DNA of 36,022 nucleotides, from contig DBQQ01000027.1 in NCBI GenBank assembly GCA_002305315.1, positions 1 through 36,022 of the forward strand. The letters are read 5' to 3'. Each line of letters opens with the position of its first letter. Positions within the stretch are counted from its first letter, which is position 1. The notes below the pieces were generated by a model. The model saw only the letters and a list, made by a program, of their open reading frames with translations. It ran no database searches and had not been told where the DNA came from. The DNA is from Clostridiales bacterium UBA1390. Lineage in GTDB: Bacteria > Bacillota > Clostridia > Lachnospirales > Bianqueaceae. The position numbers and the translations under genes were made by a program. This document shows positions 21,726-29,411 of the stretch, piece by piece.

Positions 21726-22295
21726 TTATTCAGATCCACGGTTCGAAAACAACTCCCACAATCTGCGGTCTGGCGAAGGAATCAAGGACGTATCCACAAG
21801 CTTAGCCGACACACGCGGATCTCGTACAGCGGCCTCTATCGAAGCCTGCACGGCCGCCACTTCTCCAACAAAGATCACATACCCTTTACCACCGATCTGA
21901 TGTGCCAAACCAATCTTCACCACGTTACTCTGCGCTGCCTTAACACCCTGATCTGCCGCGACAAGCGCCGCAGCAGCTGTCCACGTCTCCACCACGCCCA
22001 TCGCATCCGGCGCGGAATAGGGATACTGATTCACCAGCGCATTAAATACCTGATCATCAGGATTTCCCAGCAAGAATGTATCCACCACATAATCTGCGGA
22101 AAATTGCTCTGCACGATCCAGCGCAGCACGCACCGCGGCTATGCCTCCCCGGATGATGATGATGAACTTGCCGGGACAAGTTGTAACGGCCGTGACAAAT
22201 TCTACGTCCGCCGTCTTCACCAATTGATCCGCCGCCTCATAGCCTCGTGCTATGCTCTTTAGCTCCATCATGCCTAACGCGCGATACTCTTCCAT
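21726..22295 (-). CDS. pduT: trimeric BMC-T shell protein, PduT-like with Fe-S-type Cys
   Basis: 189 aa, two tandem BMC domains (about 1-95 and 96-189), so it forms pseudohexameric trimers in the shell. The first domain begins ALGMMELKSIARGYEAADQL and contains TTCPGKFIIII; a Cys at this place in PduT-type proteins binds a [4Fe-4S] cluster in the central pore, suggesting electron transfer across the shell. The second begins DAMGVVETWTAAAALVAADQ. It is the last gene of the operon, starting 4 nt after the EutN-like gene, and is followed by a terminator. PduT-like identity is likely; cluster binding is inferred from the Cys. Confidence 0.9.
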   Translation of the reverse strand: MEEYRALGMMELKSIARGYEAADQLVKTADVEFVTAVTTCPGKFIIIIRGGIAAVRAALDRAEQFSADYVVDTFLLGNPDDQVFNALVNQYPYSAPDAMGVVETWTAAAALVAADQGVKAAQSNVVKIGLAHQIGGKGYVIFVGEVAAVQASIEAAVRDPRVSAKLVDTSLIPSPDRRLWELFSNRGSE

Positions 22296-22299
22296 GATG

Positions 22300-22575
22300 T
22301 CACTCCTTTATGATAATCTCTTCCGGATTATCCACGATACCTACAATGGCCGCATCAATCGACGCGTCCTGACAACCGGTCTGCATTCTGGCCGCACTGC
22401 CCAATGCTACCAAAACCAAATCATCGATCCCGGCGCCCGCCTGATCCACAGCCACCAATCTCTCCGTCCCTGCATTCATAACAGGAAGGGGCTCCACAAT
22501 CATGAATTTGCTTCCGATCAGATTGCTGTTCTTACGAGTCGCGATCACCGTGCCAATGACTTTTGCAATTAGCAT
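22300..22575 (-). CDS. eutN: BMC pentameric vertex protein (EutN/CcmL family)
   Basis: 91 aa, the normal length for EutN/CcmL/PduN. It forms pentamers that cap the microcompartment vertices. The start MLIAKVIGTVIATRKNSNL, central RLVAVDQAGAGIDDLVLVA and end AAIVGIVD match the family. It starts after a stem-loop that follows the PduL gene, and the next gene starts 4 nt after its stop. Confidence 0.94.
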   Translation of the reverse strand: MLIAKVIGTVIATRKNSNLIGSKFMIVEPLPVMNAGTERLVAVDQAGAGIDDLVLVALGSAARMQTGCQDASIDAAIVGIVDNPEEIIIKE

Positions 22576-22624
22576 TTTAACACCTCTCTCTTTTCAGGCC
22601 GCCATATGCCAGATTTATAGAATG

Positions 22625-22650
22625 CGGCCGACAGAAAACTCTGCCGGCCG
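22625..22650 (-). other. stem-loop between pduL and the vertex-protein gene
   Basis: CGGCCG.CAGA / TCTG.CGGCCG form a 10-bp stem with one mismatch and a 4-nt loop. No T-run follows on the minus strand. Such intercistronic hairpins may lower or set the level of the minor shell proteins encoded downstream. Confidence 0.55.
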
Positions 22651-22661
22651 TAGATACTTCA

Positions 22662-23324
22662 TCAATCCAGAACCAGAGGCAGCATATCGCCGTTCTTGAT
22701 TCCAAGGCCGTTTGCCTCGTCTGTGTCAATATGCATTTCCGTCGTGAAACTGGAATCCACACGTATCGGCACATTCTCCAGCATACCACCGCGAGCGCTG
22801 GGCGCCTGTACGCTGACTACCTGTTTATCATGCAGTCCAAAATGGGCCGCATCTTCTGGAGACATATGAATATGACGCTGCGCCACGATACATCCTTCTT
22901 TCAATGTCACAGCCCCTTTGGGCCCGACAATCGTAATCGGCGCAGAACCGGCAAGGTCACCCGACAGACGAACCGGCGCCTTCACGCCCAGACGAATACA
23001 GTCCGTTGCAGAAACCTCTACCTGCGTCGCCTTGCGCAACGGTCCCAGCACACGAACATTCTCGATCGGCCGCAGCTTCAGGCCGATAATCGTCACTGTC
23101 TCCTTGGAGGCATATTGCCCTCCCATCAGCTCCTTCATAGGCGTCAGCTCAGAGCCCGTGCCAAACAGGGTATCCATATCCGCGCGGCACAGGTGAACGT
23201 GTCTTGCAGACACGCCCACCTTGACGCTTTTCTTAGGATCTCCTTCCAGCGTTCTGCCCTTCAGCTGTTCCAGAATGAGCTGACTGATCTCCTGTACTAA
23301 TTTCTCATTCTGCAAAAGTATCAC
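22662..23324 (-). CDS. pduL: PduL-type phosphate propanoyl/acyltransferase
   Basis: 220 aa. PduL converts acyl-CoA and phosphate to acyl-phosphate and recycles CoA inside the microcompartment. The zinc-binding His motifs are visible: SARHVHLCRADM and AQRHIHMSPEDAAHFGL, with a further His at EMHIDTDEA. The N-terminus LVQEISQLILEQLKG is an amphipathic encapsulation peptide. The start is uncertain: GTG 23324 has little ribosome binding site, and TTG 23315 has AGGTGA close upstream. It follows the shell genes and precedes the vertex gene. With PduP and ADH it makes the aldehyde-processing core. Confidence 0.92.
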   Translation of the reverse strand: MILLQNEKLVQEISQLILEQLKGRTLEGDPKKSVKVGVSARHVHLCRADMDTLFGTGSELTPMKELMGGQYASKETVTIIGLKLRPIENVRVLGPLRKATQVEVSATDCIRLGVKAPVRLSGDLAGSAPITIVGPKGAVTLKEGCIVAQRHIHMSPEDAAHFGLHDKQVVSVQAPSARGGMLENVPIRVDSSFTTEMHIDTDEANGLGIKNGDMLPLVLD

Positions 23325-23357
23325 CTGTACTTTCTATATAGAATACAGTCAGGGATC

Positions 23358-23630
23358 TTACTTCAGGGTCGGCAGAATCTTCTCTACGTCGCTATGCGGT
23401 CTCGGAATCACATGTACCGCAATGATCTCGCCCAGATTCTGTGCAGCATTGGATCCAGCCTCTGTAGCCGCCTTTACAGCGCCCACGTCTCCGCGAATCA
23501 TCACAGATACCAGTCCAGATCCGATCTTCTCGGTACCGATCAGAGTTACGTTTGCTGCCTTCACCATCGCATCCGCAGCCTCAATCGCAGCAACTAAACC
23601 TCTTGTCTCAATCATTCCCAGTGCTTCCAT
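23358..23630 (-). CDS. BMC-H shell protein, canonical PduA/J type, copy 1
   Basis: 90 aa, one BMC domain forming hexagonal shell tiles. It starts [20 protein letters not shown] and includes [20 protein letters not shown], the pore-region pattern of major shell proteins. It is almost identical to the product of 23965-24240, with about five substitutions. The start overlaps the divergent BMC-H gene (23608-23937) by 23 nt. It is followed by PduL after 33 nt. It is probably a major facet protein. Confidence 0.95.
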   Translation of the reverse strand: MEALGMIETRGLVAAIEAADAMVKAANVTLIGTEKIGSGLVSVMIRGDVGAVKAATEAGSNAAQNLGEIIAVHVIPRPHSDVEKILPTLK

Positions 23631-23937
23631 TGTTTGTATCCTCCTTTAAGAAATTAAAGTTGTACTTACTTGCGCTAATCTCGATCTGCCGCATGACCTC
23701 CGGATGAGGATTGGCAATGACTGCCTTCGCTGCCACCTTCCGAATAGTATGTGCTTCGGCGGCGTCCAGCGCCGCCTGCACAGCAGATACCTCGCCTTGA
23801 ATAATAATTGTTACCAGCCAGCCGCCGAGTTTTTTCTCCCATGTCAGGAATTTCACGTCAGCTGCCTTCAACATCGTATCCACGGCAGCTAACGCCGGGA
23901 CATAGCCCTGCAGCTCAAACAAACCGATTGCCTGCAC
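23608..23937 (-). CDS. divergent BMC-H shell protein with C-terminal tail
   Basis: 109 aa. The BMC domain starts [20 protein letters not shown] and includes [20 protein letters not shown]; it differs strongly from the two near-identical hexamers on either side. After residue 90 a polar tail ([17 protein letters not shown]) extends beyond a minimal BMC-H and overlaps the next gene by 23 nt. The tail might bind cargo or the inner shell face, as in PduK or EutK-type proteins, but has no recognised motif. Confidence 0.88.
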   Translation of the reverse strand: MQAIGLFELQGYVPALAAVDTMLKAADVKFLTWEKKLGGWLVTIIIQGEVSAVQAALDAAEAHTIRKVAAKAVIANPHPEVMRQIEISASKYNFNFLKEDTNNGSTGND

Positions 23938-23964
23938 TTACTGCCGCTCCTTTCTTTGCCCAGA

Positions 23965-24240
23965 TTAGTCTAAGGTGGGCAGGATCTTCTCTACGTCGCT
24001 ATGCGGTCTCGGAATCACATGTACCGCGATGATCTCACCCAGATTCTGCGCTGCATGAGAACCAGCTTCTACTGCTGCATTTACCGCGCCTACATCCCCG
24101 CGAACCATCACAGATACCAGTCCGGATCCGATCTTCTCCGTTCCGATCAGTGTTACGTTTGCAGCCTTTACCATCGCATCGGCAGCCTCAATCGCGGCTA
24201 CCAGACCTCTTGTTTCAATCATGCCTAATGCTTCTAACAT
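23965..24240 (-). CDS. BMC-H shell protein, canonical PduA/J type, copy 2
   Basis: 91 aa, nearly identical to the 23358-23630 product, with a Leu added at position 2 and a handful of changes (for example [13 protein letters not shown] against [13 protein letters not shown]). The DNA is also highly alike across the whole gene. AAGGAGG lies before the ATG. The pair flanks a divergent BMC-H gene, so it arose by duplication and may be kept alike by gene conversion. Confidence 0.95.
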   Translation of the reverse strand: MLEALGMIETRGLVAAIEAADAMVKAANVTLIGTEKIGSGLVSVMVRGDVGAVNAAVEAGSHAAQNLGEIIAVHVIPRPHSDVEKILPTLD

Positions 24241-24313
24241 TTTGAGTCCTCCTTAAGGATTATAATAGTATCTTACTCGATTTCCTGTAATCACGCAAGC
24301 CTTTTCCTGATAA

Positions 24314-24640
24314 TCAGGTTTCCATCGGCTTATATTTTCCAAGACAGCTAATATCCAGCATCTTCTCCGTGTCCTCCTCCGGACGCGCAATAATATGCTG
24401 AGAATAGACGCCGCTGATCTTGTTTGCTGCCGCCACGCCTGCTTCCATAGCCGCTTTTACATCTTCTACCGATCCTCGAAATTTGATGGATACCAAGAGA
24501 GGAACCGGCAGTTTGTCGGCGTTGGCGGGCTTATTCTTATCCATGGCTCCGATTCGCACGTTTCCTGCCTTGCAGCCGGCATCCGCTGCCACAAAACCGG
24601 CCGTCAAACCGAATACCTCCAGAATTCCCACCGCTTCCAT
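24314..24640 (-). CDS. BMC-H shell protein, longer variant
   Basis: 108 aa. It starts EAVGILEVFGLTAGFVAADA and has an insert of about 9 residues with Asn/Lys/Ala (MDKNKPANADKLPVP) between beta strands, then LVSIKFRGSVEDVKAAMEAG, and ends with DISCLGKYKPM. The insert is not present in the two canonical shell proteins and may line or narrow the pore. It starts 7 nt after the alcohol dehydrogenase gene. It is a distinct shell type, perhaps for substrate selectivity. Confidence 0.92.
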   Translation of the reverse strand: MEAVGILEVFGLTAGFVAADAGCKAGNVRIGAMDKNKPANADKLPVPLLVSIKFRGSVEDVKAAMEAGVAAANKISGVYSQHIIARPEEDTEKMLDISCLGKYKPMET

Positions 24641-24647
24641 GGGAATC

Positions 24648-25865
24648 TTACTTCGCTACATAGGCAATCTTGATGCCCAGCTGCTTCATGTTTACATCCA
24701 TAGCCTCATTCATCTGATCCAATGGGAACTCATGCGTTACCAGTTCCTCGATCGGAAGGCCGATTCCCACCGCTCTCTTCAGGAAGTCCATCGTGATCGG
24801 ATAATCGCTGACCTTATAGGTCCAGGAGCCAACCATGGTAATTTCCTTATTACAGATGTCAAAGTGTGGATTGATGGTACAGCTGCCGTTATCTACGAAG
24901 AAACCAATCTCCGCCAGGCCGCCGCCGCGCTTTACAAACTTCCAGACATTCGACGCTGCAGACGGTACGCCAGTACACTGGAATGCGAAGTCCGCTCCAC
25001 GGCCGCCTGTTACTTCTTTCACACGACGAATCTCTTCATCCAAGTCTTTATAGTTCTTGAAGTTCACTGTATATTTAGCTCCAAAGCGCTTTGCCATCTG
25101 CAAACGCTTCTCATCGCCATCTACTACCGTGATGTTTTCCACACCCATGGTTCTGACCACAGCCAGAAGCATCAGACCGATAGGACCAACGCCCTGAATC
25201 AATACATTAGAATTGAAGGTGATCAGACCGGTTGCCTTCGCTCTCTCCACCGCATGCACTACAACCGCTGCAGGCTCGATCAGAAGACGAAGCTTCAGGC
25301 TCATATCATTAACCTTAAAGAAGGTGGAGCCTTTACGAATCACCAAGTAGTCAGAAAACCAGCCATTAAAATGATAATGATCGTCTTCGGGCATCAAGCC
25401 ATAGATGCCGGAATTTTCGCACAGATTATCGCGGTCGCGCATGTTCAGGCAGGCATCGCAATGTCCGCAGGGAATAGTACAGGTCACGATACGGTCTCCT
25501 ACTGTCAGCGGCTTACCCGTGGTGTCCATGGTGACATTCTTACCCATCTTCACAATCACACCGCTGCCCTCATGTCCCAATACGACAGGGATGAGACCAA
25601 AAGGATCGTTCTTATACTCATGAACGTCCGTACCGCAGATACCGCAGCCTTCTACCTTCACAAGCATCTCGTCATCGCTGATCTCCGGGATGTCAAACTC
25701 CTTAATCTCAATCTTGCGCAGAGCGGTAAGCATCGCCACACGAGCCTTCTTCGGAATCTCAAACTGTGCGGGAGCGGCGGCTTGAGCCGGCTGGCTGGAT
25801 GTTCCCTTCATCTCTGACAGGACCTGAGCAACAATCTTTTGAATGTTTTCCTGATTCAAATCCAT
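24648..25865 (-). CDS. microcompartment zinc alcohol dehydrogenase
   Basis: 405 aa, medium-chain Zn-dependent ADH. After an N-terminal encapsulation peptide (NQENIQKIVAQVLSEMKG) and an Ala/Gln linker (about residues 22-35), the catalytic zinc site CGICGTDVHEY and GHEGSG, the structural Cys cluster CGHCDACLNMRDRDNLC and the NAD site GVGPIGLM appear in order. It recycles NADH by reducing aldehyde to alcohol (from lactaldehyde, to 1,2-propanediol). It is cotranscribed with pduP (15 nt apart). This is a different family from the iron-dependent PduQ often seen in microcompartments. Confidence 0.93.
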   Translation of the reverse strand: MDLNQENIQKIVAQVLSEMKGTSSQPAQAAAPAQFEIPKKARVAMLTALRKIEIKEFDIPEISDDEMLVKVEGCGICGTDVHEYKNDPFGLIPVVLGHEGSGVIVKMGKNVTMDTTGKPLTVGDRIVTCTIPCGHCDACLNMRDRDNLCENSGIYGLMPEDDHYHFNGWFSDYLVIRKGSTFFKVNDMSLKLRLLIEPAAVVVHAVERAKATGLITFNSNVLIQGVGPIGLMLLAVVRTMGVENITVVDGDEKRLQMAKRFGAKYTVNFKNYKDLDEEIRRVKEVTGGRGADFAFQCTGVPSAASNVWKFVKRGGGLAEIGFFVDNGSCTINPHFDICNKEITMVGSWTYKVSDYPITMDFLKRAVGIGLPIEELVTHEFPLDQMNEAMDVNMKQLGIKIAYVAK

Positions 25866-25880
25866 TTTTTCTGCTCCTCC

Positions 25881-27287
25881 TTATCGAATACACAACGCGT
25901 CGGTCATGACGCAGCGGCGAGATTTGGTAAACGTACGGGCAGAGGTTAATCCCTCACCGGTACGGCTTGCGATCGTAAAGGTGGGGAAGCCTTCGCCTCC
26001 AAAGCCCAACGCCGCATAGGACGGACCATTCTTTACAAAGATCGCTGTATCAATCATCTGACCGAACTGTGTCAGGTGATCCACATTTTTAGAGTGCATA
26101 TGCGCGGAATGACGGTTTCCATGCTCCAGGCGTACGCCCATCTCCATGGCCGCCTGCGCATTCGGAGCCCGTACGATGCCCAGAATCGGCATCATCAGCT
26201 CGGTCTGCACCAGGATATGCTCCTCAGGAGCTTCTAGGATAATACACTTAATACTGGGATCGGCATCAATTCCTAAGGCTCTTAAGAACTTATAGGCATC
26301 CCGTCCCACCCAGTCTCTGGAAACGGCCATCTTTCCCTTCTTATTGGGAACTACCACCATCTCGGAAAGCTTGGCAATCTTGTCCGCATCTGTCAGCAGA
26401 TAGGCACCGCAGTTCTGCATTTCGGCAATCAGTTCGTCCGCCACGCTGTCAACTACGACAACCTCTTTTTCTGCGATACAAGGCAGGTTGTTATCCAGCG
26501 TCGCACCGTTGATGATGCTTTCTGCCGCATGCGGAATATCCGCCGTCTCATCGACTACCACAGGAGGATTTCCCGCGCCAGCGCCAATCGCACGCTTACC
26601 GGTAGACAATACTGCTGTGACAACGCCCGGACCACCCGTTGCAACCAGCAACGGAATGTCCTTACTCTTATACATCACATCCGCTGTGGCCAGCGTCGGC
26701 TTCTTCACCGTGGCAGCAATGCTGCCGGGGCCGCCTGCCATGATGGATGCCTTATTCACCAGCGATACCGCGAAACTGGATACCCCGATCGCGGACGGAT
26801 GGGGATTAAATACCACGCTGTTTCCAGCTGCCAGCATACCTATCGAATTGCACAGCACCGTCTCACTGGGATTGGTGGACGGCGTGATCGCACCGATGAC
26901 TCCGAAGGGTCCCTGTTCTACCAGTGTCAGTCCTCTGTCACCCGACCAGGCAATCGTGGACAGATCCTCCGTGCCAGGGGTTTTCTCCGCTACCAGGCGG
27001 TGCTTGATGATCTTATGTCCCACATTTCCCATCTTGGTCTCTGCTACACCCATCTCTGCCAATGTCTGCAGATTTTCCAGGGTCAGCTTCCGGATGTTGG
27101 AAATGATCTTTTCCCGGAACTCCAGAGGCATTCTCCGGATTTCCTTCTGCGCTCTTGCCGCGGCCTCAATAGCCTCTTCCATCGTATCATAGATACCCGT
27201 CTCTTCCTGCTCGGAAGGACGCAGGCCATTCATCTGAGACAGTACGGAACGTACAATTTCCTGTAATTCCTGTTCTGTTACCGCCAA
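25881..27287 (-). CDS. pduP: CoA-acylating aldehyde dehydrogenase (PduP type)
   Basis: 468 aa. It oxidises aldehyde to acyl-CoA with NAD and CoA. The N-terminal TEQELQEIVRSVLSQMNG is an amphipathic encapsulation peptide. Conserved parts are EAAARAQKEIRRMPLEFREK, GVIGAITPSTNPSETV, catalytic Cys in TLDNNLPCIAEKEV and the end FTKSRRCVMTDALCI. It sits in the order pduO - pduP - ADH. In this locus it would act on lactaldehyde (giving lactoyl-CoA) or on propionaldehyde if a diol dehydratase exists elsewhere. Confidence 0.95.
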   Translation of the reverse strand: MAVTEQELQEIVRSVLSQMNGLRPSEQEETGIYDTMEEAIEAAARAQKEIRRMPLEFREKIISNIRKLTLENLQTLAEMGVAETKMGNVGHKIIKHRLVAEKTPGTEDLSTIAWSGDRGLTLVEQGPFGVIGAITPSTNPSETVLCNSIGMLAAGNSVVFNPHPSAIGVSSFAVSLVNKASIMAGGPGSIAATVKKPTLATADVMYKSKDIPLLVATGGPGVVTAVLSTGKRAIGAGAGNPPVVVDETADIPHAAESIINGATLDNNLPCIAEKEVVVVDSVADELIAEMQNCGAYLLTDADKIAKLSEMVVVPNKKGKMAVSRDWVGRDAYKFLRALGIDADPSIKCIILEAPEEHILVQTELMMPILGIVRAPNAQAAMEMGVRLEHGNRHSAHMHSKNVDHLTQFGQMIDTAIFVKNGPSYAALGFGGEGFPTFTIASRTGEGLTSARTFTKSRRCVMTDALCIR

Positions 27288-27323
27288 GATAACACCTCCA
27301 TCTCTATATTTCCGTTCTTAACT

Positions 27324-28340
27324 TTATCGATTTTGCATGCGTAGGAATAACTCCTCGCCCACATCTCCCATCATCGTATCGATCTCTGCCGTGGATCCAC
27401 TGACGCCTAACCCGCCCAGGATGTTGCCTTCCCGGTCTCTTAGGGTCACGCCTCCGCCAAAGATCACAATCTTACCTTGATTTGTATGCTGCAGGCCATA
27501 TAAAGGTCCGCCTGGCACACACAGCTTAGCCAGCTCTTTGGTCGACATCTTCAAGGATACTGCCGTAAAGGCTTTATTGACCGCAATATCGTAACTGGCG
27601 ACAAATGCGTCATCCATGACATGAACCGCAATCGTCCTTCCCTCTTTATTGCAGACCGCAATGACGAGCTGAAGCCCTCTGCGGGCCGCTTCATCTTCCA
27701 AGGCCTGCATAAATGTCTTAATATTCGGCAACGACATGGGGTTCATCGCATTCAACTCCTTTAATGACGTCATGACCACTCTTTCCTCTGAAACAGCAGC
27801 CTTCTCGTTTCTGCTCTGGGGAGCTGTCGCATCCAGATACCTGGCTACTGCCCACAGATAATCTGACAGTCGATTGAGGTAGCGCCGATGCAGCGCTGAC
27901 TCTCTGGAACCCACAGCCAGATCTGCCTTCGCATATACTCGCTCTGCCCTTCGGGCGGATGCGCGAGCCACCTCTGTCAAGGCCGCTGTACGGCATCTTT
28001 CCGCTACTGCGTAGGGATCAAATCCCTCAAAGTAGGCCTCGTAAGCATCGATCTTCTGCTCCAACTCGCTGACCGCGTTTTCTCCCAACGTAACATGCTG
28101 CGCTGTATCCTTGCGTAAATACCGCAGGATCTGATTCAACTGCATTTGTACGTGGTGCAGATCCGCTCGCAGCTCCTCCTGAGAAGATGGGGTGAAGGCC
28201 CTCGCCGCTCCTATATTGCTGATGAGCTCCTCAATCGCCCCCACCAGTTCGATCTGACTATTGGTCTTTGGCACCCGGCGTCCGCCGCCCAGTCCTGTCT
28301 GACCGCTGTCTCCCTTACGGGTATAGATCTTCTCCCGCGT
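27324..28340 (-). CDS. pduO: PduO: ATP:cob(I)alamin adenosyltransferase plus GlcG-like domain, apparently ACG start
   Basis: 338 aa if translated from ACG 28340. The N-terminal domain has IYTRKGDSGQTGLGGGRR (the ATP-binding TKTGDxGxTxL motif), LVGAIEELISNIG, the RASARRAER active-site motif and LNRLSDYLWAVARY; the second domain (about 195-338) is GlcG/HbpS-like with GGPLYGLQHTNQG and IGGLGVSGST-type motifs. Homologs begin M..IYT, and no ATG, GTG or TTG lies in frame after the stop at 28347-28349. The first conventional in-frame start, GTG 28274, would remove the ATP motif. The ACG lies 6 nt after AGGTGA, where ATG is expected (one T-to-C change). It follows fucA after 38 nt. Confidence 0.85.
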   Translation of the reverse strand, partial: TREKIYTRKGDSGQTGLGGGRRVPKTNSQIELVGAIEELISNIGAARAFTPSSQEELRADLHHVQMQLNQILRYLRKDTAQHVTLGENAVSELEQKIDAYEAYFEGFDPYAVAERCRTAALTEVARASARRAERVYAKADLAVGSRESALHRRYLNRLSDYLWAVARYLDATAPQSRNEKAAVSEERVVMTSLKELNAMNPMSLPNIKTFMQALEDEAARRGLQLVIAVCNKEGRTIAVHVMDDAFVASYDIAVNKAFTAVSLKMSTKELAKLCVPGGPLYGLQHTNQGKIVIFGGGVTLRDREGNILGGLGVSGSTAEIDTMMGDVGEELFLRMQNR

Positions 28341-28378
28341 GGCCTCTCACCTGCCTTCCATTTGAGTTGTCGTATGGA

Positions 28379-29203
28379 TTACTTATTCAGCTCTGCCAGG
28401 ATTCTCTTGGTGATCTCGGCTACCAGATCATCACTCGCCGCAGGAGTCTGCTCCGCATGGCTGCTGCAGGAACCATTGCAGCTTCCGCAGGAGGCGCCAT
28501 GTGCTGCATGACATCCATTGTTCATGTTCTGGCACAGGTTTGCGGGATGCTTACCGGTCATACCCAGCTTCTTACGGATCTCATACAGACGCTGCACCTG
28601 TGCGTCAGACAACTCCTTGGGGCCGCCCAGCTGCTTTGCAAACATCAGAAGCTTTGCATAGAACTCCAAAGACTCCATCTTGAAATACGCATTCATCAGA
28701 GAATCCCCAAAGCTCAGTGCGCCATGGTTCTCCAGCAGAACCGCATCGAAATGCTCCAGATAAGGCTCTACTGCGTCAGGAATCTCCATTGTGGAAGGTG
28801 TGCCATAGGGAGCGATCGGTACGCATCCTAAAGAAATGACAGCTTCCGGCATGATCGGCTGTGTCAGCGGAATACCCGCAATAGCAAAAGCTGTAGCATA
28901 TACGGGATGTGCATGTACCACGCTCTTGACATCGGGACGCAGCTTATATACCCGCATGTGCATCTTGATCTCAGAAGAAGGACGATACGGACCATTCGCA
29001 GAAATTACCTTTCCCTCCGCGTCCACCTTGCAGATCATATCCATCGTCATGAATCCTTTGGACACACCCGTGGGGGTACAGAGGAATTCATTGTCGTTCA
29101 GCTTCACGCTGATGTTACCGTCGTTCGCGGCAACCATACCTCTGTTATAGATACGACGGCCAATGTCCAGTATCTGTTTTTTAATCTCATACTCTCCTGT
29201 CAT
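28379..29203 (-). CDS. fucA: class II aldolase (L-fuculose/L-rhamnulose-1-phosphate) with C-terminal encapsulation peptide
   Basis: 274 aa from ATG 29203, with AGGAGGT 8 nt upstream; a longer frame from 29305 is rejected. Zinc aldolase signatures are NDGNISVKL, TPTGVSKG, GPYRPSSEIKMH, VVHAHPVYATAF and ENHGALSFG. It splits the sugar-1-phosphate to DHAP and L-lactaldehyde. After the catalytic domain a Cys/Gly/Ser linker (residues near 230-255, five Cys) leads to DDLVAEITKRILAELNK, an amphipathic helix like the encapsulation peptides of its neighbours, so the enzyme is probably inside the shell. It is the first gene of the microcompartment operon and has its own promoter. Fuculose and rhamnulose specificity cannot be separated by eye. 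Confidence 0.93.
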   Translation of the reverse strand: MTGEYEIKKQILDIGRRIYNRGMVAANDGNISVKLNDNEFLCTPTGVSKGFMTMDMICKVDAEGKVISANGPYRPSSEIKMHMRVYKLRPDVKSVVHAHPVYATAFAIAGIPLTQPIMPEAVISLGCVPIAPYGTPSTMEIPDAVEPYLEHFDAVLLENHGALSFGDSLMNAYFKMESLEFYAKLLMFAKQLGGPKELSDAQVQRLYEIRKKLGMTGKHPANLCQNMNNGCHAAHGASCGSCNGSCSSHAEQTPAASDDLVAEITKRILAELNK

Positions 29204-29295
29204 GGATGAAACCTCCTGTAGAATGATGATGAAAACCCAACACGGAACATGTGACTTGTTGTCTGTTCTCGTGGGATTCTCTTTGTTTTGCCTCC

Positions 29296-29324
29296 ATCTT
29301 ACCAAACTTCACAGGCAATGTCAA
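29296..29324 (-). promoter_or_regulatory. main promoter of the microcompartment operon
   Basis: On the minus strand a perfect TTGACA (29324-29319) and TAAGAT (29301-29296) are separated by 17 nt, 92 nt upstream of the fucA start. TGTGAA occurs twice in direct orientation (29334-29329 and 29313-29308), 21 bp apart, on both sides of the -35: likely operator half-sites for the DeoR repressor encoded just upstream. Confidence 0.7.
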
Positions 29325-29411
29325 TAGTTTCACAGCATCTTCTCGCGAAATCTGTGATTTTTTTCTCGAATTTTGGCAGGACATTTCCCTGCCCCCATCA
29401 AGCCTGCATGT

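Noticed and set aside
24420..25817. 465-aa plus-strand open frame
   Set aside because: It is fully antisense to the alcohol dehydrogenase gene and the shell gene next to it, has no family features, and the minus-strand genes have clear motifs and ribosome binding sites.
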